DNA of 64,000 nt from Flavobacterium columnare NBRC 100251 = ATCC 23463 (lineage in GTDB: Bacteria > Bacteroidota > Bacteroidia > Flavobacteriales > Flavobacteriaceae), in assembly GCF_002530675.1 (NCBI RefSeq), contig NZ_PCMX01000023.1, forward strand, positions 49,824-113,823, in the 5' to 3' direction. Position numbers and translations under genes: made by a program. The notes under the pieces are model-generated. The model saw only the letters and a list, made by a program, of their open reading frames with translations. It made no database searches and was not told where the DNA came from. The number at the start of each line of letters is the position of its first letter. Positions within the stretch are counted from its first letter, which is position 1. This document shows, one piece after another, positions 43,813 to 54,700 of the stretch.

Positions 43813-44262
43813 CTAAAAAGATTTTCTTTTCATCTCTATATGTGGAATATCATCTTCTAAATATACTTCGGAGGTTTGTATGAAACCATGAGTTTTATAA
43901 AACTTGACTAGATATTCTTGTGCTGATATTGTGATATTCTTTTGGTTATAAATGGTTTCTAGTGTATCAACAGCAACTTTCATCAACTCATGACCTAACT
44001 TAAGACTACGATATTTAGGAGAAACTACGACTCTACCAATTGAGGATTCTTCAAAATAATCACCTGCATTAAACATACGACAATAACTAGCTAATTCTCC
44101 ATTTAAATAACCTAACACATGAATTGCTTTCGAATCCTTTTTATCAATATCCAAATAAGGACAATTCTGTTCTACTACAAAGACTTCTGAACGTAAATGC
44201 AACATATCATACAACTCGTTCACAGAAAGTTCTTCAAAACGCTTTATTTTAAATTCCTGCAT
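43813..44262 (-). CDS. GNAT acetyltransferase, ElaA-like
   Basis: 149 residues of the ElaA branch of GNAT N-acetyltransferases: FEELSVNELYDMLHLRSEVFVVEQNCPYLDID near the N terminus, SIGRVVVSPKYRSLKLGHELM containing the acetyl-CoA-binding loop (R-x-x-x-x-G variant), and QEYLVKFYKTHGF. The substrate is unknown. The stop codon touches the right end of the IS256 remnant, so its 3' region may have been affected by the insertion, although the length is normal for ElaA (about 150). Confidence 0.88.
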   Translation of the reverse strand: MQEFKIKRFEELSVNELYDMLHLRSEVFVVEQNCPYLDIDKKDSKAIHVLGYLNGELASYCRMFNAGDYFEESSIGRVVVSPKYRSLKLGHELMKVAVDTLETIYNQKNITISAQEYLVKFYKTHGFIQTSEVYLEDDIPHIEMKRKSF

Positions 44263-44313
44263 AATTAATTCTTTTAAAAAATTAAAAGACGCTAGTGCGT
44301 CCTTTAGTATATG

Positions 44314-46350
44314 TTAAATTTTTATTTTCATTCCTGGTTGTAGATCATTTTCTTTTATGTTATTTTTCTTTCTTAGCTCTGCAACTGTTGTATTATACTT
44401 TTTAGAAATTTTAAATAACGAATCTCCTTTTTGAACTATATATAATTTTTGCTCATCAAATGGAAGTTTCTTTTTTGGCAATTCAACTTTAGCAACAATA
44501 GCTTTTTCAACTTTTAGCTGTTCTCCTACTTTAATATCTTTTGATGTTTTATCATTCCACTGCATGAGTTCATCAACAGTTACACCATAATTTTTAGCAA
44601 TTTTTCCGAAATTATCTCCTTTTTTTACGGTGTATAAATCGGTCTGAACAATAACTTCTTGTTTAGGTTCAATTAGTTTAATAACATCTCCTGGATTTAC
44701 GATCCCATTTTCAATTTGATTCCATTTTTTTAAATCTGATACAAACAAACGATGTTTTTTAGCTATACCATAAAGTGTTTCTCCTTGTAAAACAGTATGT
44801 TCAGAAAGAGGTGTATCAGTAGTTGTATTTACTTCATTTTTAATTTTTACCTCTTTGTTAACTAAATCTACTGTTTTTATTTTAGACCCGTTTCCTCCTG
44901 TAGTTAAAGCAACTGGATTGCTTTCTTCTATTTCTTGAACGGCATTTGCAGCAATCGTATTGGATTCATCGTATTTAATACGAATTCTGGAACCTTTTAA
45001 AAGATGTATTCCTCTTAATCTATTCCATCTTTTTATATCAGCAATTGCTACGTTATATTTCTCTGCAAGTTTTCTCGCATCTTCGCCCTTTTTAACAATA
45101 TGAAATTTTTGTAATAAAGGTTTTTTAGATTCCGTTTTATTAACGAAGCTTTCTTCTATGCCTTTTTCTGTATCAAATATTTCTTTAACAATGCGTGGTT
45201 TAATTTGTCTTATGAAGGGTCTTTCTCTCTTACTTTCTTGGTGATCAATATAAGCATAAACTTTATCTTCATTAGATGCCAAAATGGCTAATTTCTTTTT
45301 GGGCAAACAAATGAAATGGTTTTTACCTGTTACATAAGGAACAACCTTCATTTTATAAGAAGGGTTTAAAAATTCAATATCAGACTCAGGCATATCCAAC
45401 AAACTTGCTAATTGCTTAAAGCTTACTTTTCTTTTTAGAGCAATAGTATCTGTTTCAAAATGTTTTGCTACAGGTTTATAAGGTACTAATCCATGTTCTT
45501 TATGATACTCAAAAATATACATGGTGGCTAAGAAAGCAGGCACATAACCTTGTGTTTCACGGGGTAATTTATGTTTAATATTCCAAAAATTTTGAAATCC
45601 TCCAGAACGACGAATAGCTTTACTCACGTTTCCAGCTCCTGAGTTATAGGAAGCCAACACAAGTTCCCAATCTCCAAAAATTTTGTACATACCCTGCATA
45701 TAACGTGCAGCAGCATCGGTAGCTTTAAAAGTATCTTTACGTTCATCTATGTAAGAATCAATTTTTAAACCATATTGTTTACCTGTTTCGTACATAAACT
45801 GCCACAAACCTGTTGCTCCCACTCTGGATACGGCACTAGATCGTAATGCTGATTCTACAATGGAAAGATATTTGATTTCCAAAGGCACATCATAACGAGC
45901 CATTGCTTCTTCAAATAAGGGGAAATAAAACTGAGATAATCCCATTAAACGTTCATAAGATCGTTTGCGGTTTTTTAGAAAATTTTTAACTAAGTTTTCT
46001 AATTGTGGATTATATTCAATATTAAAAGGAGACTTTTCATCTAATAAGCGTAATCTTTCCTTGAATACATCTGTTGGCAAATCAAAGTCTACTTTTATAT
46101 TTAAATCAAGATTTTTTATATCTGAAACAATTCCATCAAAAATATCTTGTGTATTAGATAGTTCCTTTATATGTTGATTGTCTATGCAATCTGACGTTTC
46201 ATTAACCACAAAAGTTCCTTTTATAGAATCTAAATAAGATCGTTTAACTATAGGTTTTAAAACAGAATCTTGTGGAATCTTATTTTGTGCATACGTTCCA
46301 AAAGCAGCTACCAGTAAAAATAGATTGAGAGCAAGTTTCTTTCTAATCAT
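44314..46350 (-). CDS. Membrane-bound-type lytic transglycosylase with four LysM repeats
   Basis: 678 residues that cut peptidoglycan glycan strands. A signal peptide lies at about 1-21 (ends FGTYAQ), and the SLT domain at about 133-260. SLT features are the catalytic Glu166 in YLSIVESALRSSAVS, GATGLWQFM, and ASYNSGAGNV. Four LysM modules follow at about 415-460, 516-560, 570-612 and 633-678, each with a GD/GE-x-L-type core such as QGETLYGIAKKH and KGDSLFKISKKY. The layout matches MltD with extra LysM. It has a full consensus promoter upstream and stands alone. Confidence 0.93.
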   Translation of the reverse strand: MIRKKLALNLFLLVAAFGTYAQNKIPQDSVLKPIVKRSYLDSIKGTFVVNETSDCIDNQHIKELSNTQDIFDGIVSDIKNLDLNIKVDFDLPTDVFKERLRLLDEKSPFNIEYNPQLENLVKNFLKNRKRSYERLMGLSQFYFPLFEEAMARYDVPLEIKYLSIVESALRSSAVSRVGATGLWQFMYETGKQYGLKIDSYIDERKDTFKATDAAARYMQGMYKIFGDWELVLASYNSGAGNVSKAIRRSGGFQNFWNIKHKLPRETQGYVPAFLATMYIFEYHKEHGLVPYKPVAKHFETDTIALKRKVSFKQLASLLDMPESDIEFLNPSYKMKVVPYVTGKNHFICLPKKKLAILASNEDKVYAYIDHQESKRERPFIRQIKPRIVKEIFDTEKGIEESFVNKTESKKPLLQKFHIVKKGEDARKLAEKYNVAIADIKRWNRLRGIHLLKGSRIRIKYDESNTIAANAVQEIEESNPVALTTGGNGSKIKTVDLVNKEVKIKNEVNTTTDTPLSEHTVLQGETLYGIAKKHRLFVSDLKKWNQIENGIVNPGDVIKLIEPKQEVIVQTDLYTVKKGDNFGKIAKNYGVTVDELMQWNDKTSKDIKVGEQLKVEKAIVAKVELPKKKLPFDEQKLYIVQKGDSLFKISKKYNTTVAELRKKNNIKENDLQPGMKIKI

Positions 46351-46400
46351 CAGCTTTAATTTATTAAATAACTTATTTTCAGCTATTTAAATTAGATTTA

Positions 46401-46429
46401 CAAACATAAAACCTAATTTTGATTTACAA
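46401..46429 (-). promoter_or_regulatory. SigA-type promoter of the lytic transglycosylase gene
   Basis: Minus-strand TTG (46429-46427), 18-bp spacer, TATGTTTG (46408-46401), 50 nt before the ATG. Full consensus. Confidence 0.8.
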
Positions 46430-46452
46430 TAATAAAAAATGTTAAAATTTAA

Positions 46453-47640
46453 TTAATTTAAAATGGCAGCAATTCCAGGTAAGATTTTACCTTCTAACAT
46501 TTCTAACATGGCACCTCCACCTGTTGAAACGTAGCTCATTTTTGGTTCGAATCCAAACTGTTTTACGGCCGCAACGCTGTCTCCTCCTCCAACTAATGAA
46601 AAAGCTCCATTTTGTGTAGATTCAGCTATATAATTCCCTAATTCAATCGTGCCGTTTGCAAAACGATCCATTTCAAAAACACCTAAAGGACCGTTCCATA
46701 AAATGGTTTTTGAATTTAAAATAACCTCTTTAATCGTTTCTAATGATTTAGGACCTACATCCATACCTAACCATCCGTCAGGAATAGAATTAACATCTAT
46801 TAACTCAGTATCTGCTGTATTAGAAAAAGAATTAGCTGCTAATACATCAACAGGTAAATGAATTTGAACTCCTTTGGATTTAGCTTTTTCAAGAATTTCA
46901 AGAGCCAAATCTAACTTATCCTCTTCACACAATGAGTTACCAATCTGCCCCCCTAATGCTTTAATAAAAGTAAAAGTCATACCTCCACCAATAATCATGT
47001 GGTCTATTTTATCTAAAATATTTTCAATAACTGTAATTTTTGAAGAAACTTTACTTCCTCCTAATACAGCTGTTACAGGTTTTATACTATTATTTAAAAC
47101 CTTATTCAAACTTTCAATTTCTTTAGCTAAAAGAGTTCCAAAACATTTATTATCAGGAAAAAACTGTGCTATTATAGTAGTAGAAGCGTGCGCTCTATGT
47201 GCTGTACCAAAAGCATCATTTACATAAACATCACCTAAGGAAGCTAATTTTTGAGAAAACTCAACAGATCCTTCTTCTTCTTCTTTGTAAAAGCGTAGAT
47301 TTTCTAGTAATAAAACATCCCCTGCTTTAACATTCGTTGCCGCATTTTCTGCAATAGATCCAATACAATCCGATGCGAAAGTTACAGGTCGACCTAAAAT
47401 TTCAGCTGTTCTGGAGACTATGTGTTTTAATGAAAACTTATCTTCTACTCCTTTTGGTCTTCCAAGATGCGATAATAAGATAACCGCCCCTCCTTCATTT
47501 AAGATTTTATCAATAGTAGGCTTGGCAGCTTCAATACGGGTTGTATCTGTAACATTAAAATTTTCGTCTAGAGGCACATTAAAATCAACTCGGATTAATG
47601 CTTTTTTATCTTTAAAATCAATATCAAAAATAGTTTTCAT
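46453..47640 (-). CDS. pgk: Phosphoglycerate kinase
   Basis: Glycolytic enzyme making ATP from 1,3-bisphosphoglycerate, reversible in gluconeogenesis. 395 residues with RVDFNVPLD near 15-23, [10 protein letters not shown], the [14 protein letters not shown] segment, [11 protein letters not shown] and the nucleotide-binding [13 protein letters not shown] end. The frame is open 8 codons upstream, but [21 protein letters not shown] at 47640 fits the family, and a -7 element (47669-47662) lies within the leader. Monocistronic in appearance. Confidence 0.97.
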   Translation of the reverse strand: MKTIFDIDFKDKKALIRVDFNVPLDENFNVTDTTRIEAAKPTIDKILNEGGAVILLSHLGRPKGVEDKFSLKHIVSRTAEILGRPVTFASDCIGSIAENAATNVKAGDVLLLENLRFYKEEEEGSVEFSQKLASLGDVYVNDAFGTAHRAHASTTIIAQFFPDNKCFGTLLAKEIESLNKVLNNSIKPVTAVLGGSKVSSKITVIENILDKIDHMIIGGGMTFTFIKALGGQIGNSLCEEDKLDLALEILEKAKSKGVQIHLPVDVLAANSFSNTADTELIDVNSIPDGWLGMDVGPKSLETIKEVILNSKTILWNGPLGVFEMDRFANGTIELGNYIAESTQNGAFSLVGGGDSVAAVKQFGFEPKMSYVSTGGGAMLEMLEGKILPGIAAILN

Positions 47641-47661
47641 TGTGTTGTAATTTTTTATATA

Positions 47662-47669
47662 CAAAAATA
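47662..47669 (-). promoter_or_regulatory. Putative -7 element (TATTTTTG) of pgk
   Basis: Minus-strand TATTTTTG, 21 nt before the pgk ATG. No TTG at -33. It lies next to the sprF terminator. Confidence 0.45.
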
Positions 47670-47675
47670 AAACAA

Positions 47676-47726
47676 AAAAGGCTAAAAAAATGCTAAATCA
47701 TAGAATCTAGCTGTTTTTTAGCCTTA
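47676..47726 (-). terminator. Terminator of the sprB-sprF transcript
   Basis: On the minus strand AAGGCTAAAAAA (starting at 47725) pairs with TTTTTTTAGCCTT (ending at 47678), followed by TTTTG. It lies about 20 nt after the sprF stop. Confidence 0.75.
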
Positions 47727-47745
47727 CTTTTTTTAGATTAAATGA

Positions 47746-48738
47746 CTAATCTTCAGATAAAGAATTTTGTGTACAAGGACAATTACTAATACCTTGAAAG
47801 AAATCCCATCCTAAAGTAATCATGTGTGTACCTGAGTTATACTTTACTAATTCATTGGTTGTAACTTGATAAGCGTAACCAGCATAAAACCCTCCTTTTT
47901 TTAATCCAAGCATAGGTCCAATTGACAAAGGCTTCATAGGTTGATCATTTAAGAAACGATAAGTCGCTCCTAACCAAAAATAACCTGTACGCTGATAATC
48001 TATATAACGGTATTTAAGGTTAACATCTGTAGAAGAACGTCCATCACTTTCAAAATATTGAAAATAAGCAGAAGGTTCTATTTCGGTTCTTGAATCACGA
48101 CTTCCTTTAAAAAGGTAACCTGTATAAAGTTGATAATTACGCAATTGATTAGGTTCTGGTGAAACAGGAAATTTCTTAAGGTCTTTTGGTAATAAATTAC
48201 TAAAATTCAAATTGATATAAAATTTACTCTTTCTATATAGAAAACCAACATCAAAGTTACTATTATTAATAAGTCGATCATTATTCACGCTTCCATCAAA
48301 GGTTTGAAAGTTTTCAATTTCATGTCTAAAGTTATTGTAATTGTAAGATAGACCAAAAGAAAAATATTGTTTACTTGGATAGTCTAAAATGATATGATGT
48401 GCAAATGATAGTTTAGCCCCCATTTGACGACTATTTCCATTTTTATCATTATAAACATGAAAACCAATTCCCGATTGATCTAATATACGCATATCAAAAT
48501 AAGCGGCTTGATTATTAGGGGCATCTTTAATGCCAACCCATTGAAAAAATCCATTAACACGAATCCTTGCATTATCACCTATCCCAGCATAGGTAGGTGA
48601 TAAAACAAATGGATTATCTGCTAAATATTGAGTAGCTGCAGGCAGGTGTAACTCCTGAGCAATACTTGAGGATACTACAGAAAAAGCCAATATTGTAAAA
48701 GCTCTTTTTGTTTGATTATATAGTGTACGAACTGTCAT
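47746..48738 (-). CDS. sprF: PorP/SprF-family type IX secretion outer-membrane protein
   Basis: 330-residue outer-membrane beta-barrel protein. The signal peptide is about 1-28 (ends SSSIAQ), then the PorP/SprF start LPAATQYLADNPFVLSPTYAGIGDNARIRVNGFFQW. Alternating beta strands follow, with HVYNDKNGNSRQMGAKLSFAHHI and TNELVKYNSGTHMITLGWDF near the end. In Flavobacterium johnsoniae SprF is needed to secrete the SprB adhesin through the type IX system. Its position 15 nt downstream of the giant adhesin gene matches that role, so the symbol is given by family plus synteny. Confidence 0.9.
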   Translation of the reverse strand: MTVRTLYNQTKRAFTILAFSVVSSSIAQELHLPAATQYLADNPFVLSPTYAGIGDNARIRVNGFFQWVGIKDAPNNQAAYFDMRILDQSGIGFHVYNDKNGNSRQMGAKLSFAHHIILDYPSKQYFSFGLSYNYNNFRHEIENFQTFDGSVNNDRLINNSNFDVGFLYRKSKFYINLNFSNLLPKDLKKFPVSPEPNQLRNYQLYTGYLFKGSRDSRTEIEPSAYFQYFESDGRSSTDVNLKYRYIDYQRTGYFWLGATYRFLNDQPMKPLSIGPMLGLKKGGFYAGYAYQVTTNELVKYNSGTHMITLGWDFFQGISNCPCTQNSLSED

Positions 48739-48753
48739 AACTCAAAAGTTAAA

Positions 48754-51700
48754 TTATCTATAAAGAGTGAAGTGACCTACAAACTCTTTTCCATCATTAT
48801 TATCTACTTTTATAACATACCAGTAATCACCAGAAGGTAATTCTTTACCGTTATATTTTCCACTCCATCTTGACCCTACTGGTAATGTAGCAATTAGACG
48901 TCCGTAACGATCATAAATATGTGTCACTAATCTTGGATAAACTGTAGGATCTACACAACCAGGTCCCCAATCATCATTTTCCCCATTGCCATCTGGTGTC
49001 ATCACATCAGGAATACAAATAGGAATATAAGTTAAGCGTTTAACATCTATATCACTACATTCACTATCATCCGTAACTATTACTCGTATCTGTTCATACT
49101 GTTGGTAGTAGATAAAAGTATTATTAGATCCTGATTGCATCTGTTGTCCATCTGCAAAGAATGTATACTTATAATTACCTGAACCTCCTGTAGCAACTGC
49201 CATTGCGGTATTAAGACCTGAAATACTTAATGTAACATCTAATTCATTTAGAGGAGTTACCATAAATGGAGTTGGAAGTACATTGTTATTTGGACATCCA
49301 TTAGGCCCTTCTACAAATACCGTATGAAATGCAGGAGCTAAGAACTGGTTTGTGTATTTCGGATCAGTAGATAAGAATACATTACTAGTTTGAGCAGGTA
49401 AATTATCTAAACTAAATTTATAATTACCAACAAAAGCACCTTTAGGGTCTAATTTGTTTGTTACTTCTATTCGTACCATTGGTTTATTTGTTAATGGATT
49501 ACAAGGATAAGTAACATTAATTACAGGCTCAAAACTATCACCAGGACCTATTGTAACAAAATATAAGGCTTTACAATTTGTAGCATTAGAATCTTTAATA
49601 GCAATAGAATATTTTTTACCGTCTAATCCATTAAATACATGAGAGTTCACACCGTCTAGATTGTTAATTGGTTCATAAATTGAATCATCAACTTCAACTG
49701 GTGGGGTTGAATTATCAAAACTTGTTTTATATTCTTTTGTTACAAAATAAGGCCCTGTACCTCCTTGAATATTTGTAATATGAATTTCTCCTCTATTTTC
49801 ATTAGCACATATTTCATCAATACCAGTCACAGTACCTTTAAGTTCTGCTGGTGCTGTAATACGTACAGATTGTACTGGTGGATGGCATGAAGTAGCAACT
49901 GTAAACACATTTATCTCATACGTATCTGGTTTTAGATTACTAATTGTAAAAGTACCAGCGGCTAAATCACTATCGTTAACAGTATAAACTTGTTGATGTG
50001 TATAAGAGCCATCCCCTGAACTAATAGAATACTGTAATTTACGATTATCAATACCTGTTAAGGTTACTACAATTTTTCCATCTCTTTTGTATGAACAAGT
50101 AGTCTGAATTCCTTTTAAGTCAAATTTTAATTCAGCTGGTGAACTAATAGACACAGGAGTACTTATAGAAGTACAATTACCACTTCTAACTTGAATTGTA
50201 TGATTCCCTACTGGGACATTCATAAATATACCTGTAGTATTAGAAATATTTGAAGGTAATAACACATACGTATAGTTTCCTTGTCCTCCACTTGCATGGG
50301 CAACAACTCTAGCTGTGTCATACGAACAATTTACTTGGATAGGTGAAATTGGATCAATCGTAAATGGTGACAAAGTACTGATTGTGTATCCGTTTGTTTC
50401 AACCCCAGCACAAGCATTTGTATCACGAACATAATATTTATAAGTTATGCCAGCAGCTAAATTATTTAATCTCAAAGGAGAAACGAATGGTGTCCATGGT
50501 CCTGATTGAGAATTACTATATTCAAATATACCTGTACCTCCAGTAGCTGTAAGAATTAAACTAGCTTGGCTTGTATCACAAATTTGTGAATTAGGTACTA
50601 ACGATAAAGAGGTTTTAATTTCTTTAGCAGGTAATACATCAAAGAATAATTGTTTAGATGGACAATTAGATGCGTCATTCACAATAACATAATAACGTCC
50701 AGGAGCTAAATTAGTAAACGTATTAGATGCTTGAGGTCCTGAAGTAACTCCTACAGGATTTACATAATGTAAAGTGTAATTATAATCATTAGGAACATTA
50801 TAACCACCTGTTACGCCTACTACTTGTACTACTCCATCATTTACACCAAAACAACGTAATTGTACTGGTGCAATATTAGGTGCATCAATAATAGCGGGTT
50901 TAGATAAATTAACTATCTGATTTACAGAACAACCTTTATCATCTTTGACTGTTACGGTATAAGCTGAATTACCCGATAATCCAGTAAATACACCTGGAGA
51001 TAATTGCTGTCCTTCAACCGGTGATATAGTATAGGTGTAATTACCCCAACCACCTGTAGCAACTGCGCTAATAGAACCATCATTACCTGGTGTACAAGTT
51101 AATAATCCTTTAGTAGTGGCAATCGTAAGTGCATTGTTCGGTTCGTTAATTGTAAAATTAGACGAGAAAGTACAATTAGGTTTTTTAGCTAAAGTAACAT
51201 TAAGAGTATAAGTACCAGCAGAAAGCCCATTAATGAGGAGTGGTCCTGCAGTAGCACTATTTCCTACTAAATTAAATCCAGTATTGTTATTTGTAACCGT
51301 ATAATTAAATTCTCCAGCTTGATTTCCATTACTTAATATGGTATCTACTATGGAAACCTCTGTACTACCTGTAAAACTTCCTTTACAAGTTACATCCTTG
51401 GTATTTGCTAATTGTATAGCAAAAGTATTTGGATCTGCTACATAATGTATTTTTTGAACACTACAATTCGTTACAGGGTTAGTAACTGTAACCATGTAGT
51501 TATCTTTTCCTAAATTAGTAAAGATACCTGTAGTATTAGTAATAGATGCTCCTGTTCTGATATTAGTTACATTGTAATTATACACAGGAACCGGTGCACC
51601 TGTAGTAGTAACACTTACCGTAATATCCTCACCACTAATACATGTAATATCATTATTTACCACAATATTAGGTCCAGAAATACTAACAAAAGGAATTACA

Positions 51701-54700
51701 TCAGCTGTAACAGTTCCTTTACATCCTTTATCATCATATACATTTATAGTATATTTTCCACCTACTATATCCGTTGTTGAATAGGTTTTTTCTGGACCAA
51801 AATAAACTTGCTTGCCGTTTAAAACAAACTCATAGTTTACATATTTACCAGAACCACCTGTTACGCCATTAACAGTAATTGAAGCAGCATTAACAGAGTT
51901 AGTATTTAGTGTACAAGCAAACTGATTAACAACAGGAGATGGGACAGTCATCACGTCAGGCTGAGAGATTGTAACTTGTTGTTTTACTTTACAATTTCTA
52001 CCTGAAGTAACTTCAACAGTATAATTACCCGCTGGTAATCCTGTAAATACATTATTAGTTTGTGCTGGCCTCAATTGTTGAGAAGGGAAAACTAAAGCAT
52101 AAGTATAAATAGGATTTCCATTTGATGGAGCCGGTTCTAAATTTACTGTAATCGTTCCGTTACTATCTCCATTACAGATAGTAGAGGTAGGTAGTATAGA
52201 AGCGATCAATACATCATCTGGTTTTTCTAATTTAACTGTAATATTTTTAGTACAAGCAGTAGTCAAATCTTTAACTGTAAAAGTGGAATCTCCAAATGGT
52301 AAACCTGTAAATATACCTGTACCATTTACTGTAGCTCCATACGTATATTCATAATTACCCGATCCGCCAACAGCAGTAAGTGTTATCTTACCATCATTAG
52401 CATTACAAGTAGGCTGAGCAACAATAGTAGGATTGATATTTAATGGCGGATATACAGTAATTGATTTACTGTCGGTACATCCATTAGCATCTTTTATAGT
52501 AATCGTATTATTTCCTATAATTAATCCATTAAAGGTATACGGTGCAATTACATTTACAAATGAGCTAGTTCCATTAGCATTTGTAATACTATAAGTATAA
52601 GGAGCTATTCCATCTACAACACTAGTTGCTGTTATTACATAATCAGTACCATTAGAAGTACATTGATTAGCAGCAAACACTGGGAGTGTTAGTACAGGAT
52701 TCGTATCAGTAGGCAGAATAACTGGCACCTGTGCGATACAATTGTTGGCATCTTTTACATAAGCTATGTAATTACCTCCATCACGATTAAATACGGTAGA
52801 AGTTGTCCATCCCACAGAAGCAGCTGTAGGAGCAGGATCAGTAGCTAACGCTACAATATAGGAGTAGGTAGGAGTACCATTATTACCTAAAACTTTAATA
52901 ATACCTGCTAGAGGATTACAATTATCATTTTTATCTACAGTAGCTGTTATTGCCAATTGTGTAGGAGTACCTACAGTAGCAGAAGCTGTTGTAATATCAC
53001 ACTTAGGAAAGTTATTTTCCTTAATTTTAACTGTATAAGTCCCCGCTGGTAAACCTGATATAGTAAACGGATTGGTTACAGTATTATCAACTATAATACC
53101 ATTATGTCCAGCAACTATTGTGTTAGTATTATCATATAAAGTATACGCATAAGGTCCTGAATACCCTTGAACACTTAATAATAAACTTCCACCAGTAGTA
53201 TCTCCAAAACATTTTACACTTGCATCAGGTGCTAGAGTAGCGGTTAATGTTTTAAATACATTTATTTGATGTCCTATTTGAATAAAACATCCAGTAGTTG
53301 CATCTGTTACTTGGAAAGTATAAGAACCTGCTGCACTAATTGTAAATTGATTAGCAGTTGGTCCAGCAACCACGTTAGTTGCTCCAAAAGGAATTACTTG
53401 GTAAGTATAATTACCTGAACCTCCTGTAGCATTAATACTAATAATTTCATTTTGAGTACAATCAATAGCTTGATTTTTAACTATGGTTGCTCCTAATGGT
53501 GTTATAGCATTAATATCAACTTTTGTAGTTCCGATACATCTGTTAGAATCAAACACTCTTATTGTGTAAGAACCACCAGCTGTATCTTGTGTTTTAAATG
53601 CAGAGCTAGCACCAGATTGTAAAACAACACCAGCCAGTTCAAACTCATAAGTTGTATATATTCCTGTACCTCCTGTAACATTTGTAACTTTGATTTCTGC
53701 AGGATTATAAGCATTCGTAGCATTACATGCAAACTGAGTAGCTACAGCGGTAATGCTAATAGGTGTTGGCTCATCTACTCTTACGTTTTGAGTAGCCGAG
53801 CAACCTCTTGCAGAAGTTACTGTGACAACATAATTGCCTAAAGGTAAACCTGCAAAGAGGTTCGTATCTTGTACTCCCACACCGTTTGGATCAGGAGCTA
53901 TACTATATTTGTACGGTGCATCTGTATTAGTAGTATCTAAATTTACAGTTATACTACCATCATTACTACCAATACATTTAGTATTAGTAACTGTTGCTGC
54001 TACGAAAAGAACATCTTTAGCAGGTGCTAAATTTACAGGAACAGTTACTTTACAATTTGTTGTAAGATCCGTTACTTCAAAAGTGTAGTTACCTGGAGCT
54101 AAAGAATTAAAAATACCATTTAAATTAGTGGCTCCTAGAGGAGCTATTTGACTATAACTGTAGTTACCACTTCCATCATTTGCCTTAATAGTAATCGTAC
54201 CAGTAGCTGTATTACAAGTAGGAAGTAAGGTAAAATCTCCAATTGCTTTTAAAGGTTTTAAAATTGTAACTGTAACCTTATTACCACAATTATTTTTATC
54301 TTTTACTTCTACGGTATGTACTCCTGAAGAAAGATTAGAAATAGTAAACGGTGCTGTCTGTGCTTGAAAAGCACCACCATCTATACTATACACATGAGGT
54401 GCAATACCAGAAGTTGTAAGTACTACATCAATAGCAAAATTACCCTCAGCAGCACATAAATTATTAACCGTTGCAGAAATAATTGGTTCTGAATCTACAG
54501 CAACCGTTATGAAATTAAATTTAATACAACCATTAGCGTCTTTTACATATACTATATATTTTCCTCCTTCTAAATTAAATACATTAGATTTATGGGTTAA
54601 TGGATTAAAAGAACTAATAAATGCAGAATTTGTCGTTATAGGATCAGTACCATCTATTACCCCAGTTGCACCAGAATCAACAAATACTTGATATAAGTAA

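Larger units (their letters stand above)
42398..43813 (-). mobile_element. Degenerate IS256-family insertion sequence
   Basis: About 1.4 kb carrying an IS256 (Mutator-type) transposase remnant. The left edge GACACTATCCCTAAAAGTGT at 42398 and the right edge, read outward-in as GGTACTATAACATAAACTGT from 43813, align at about 20 of 28 positions including GTGTAA. They look like decayed terminal inverted repeats. I see no exact target duplication. The right edge abuts the stop codon of the acetyltransferase gene. A MITE-like repeat lies inside, upstream of the transposase. Confidence 0.75.

Noticed and set aside
42398..43813. Functional IS256 element
   Set aside because: The transposase reading frame is broken in at least five places and the terminal repeats are degenerate.
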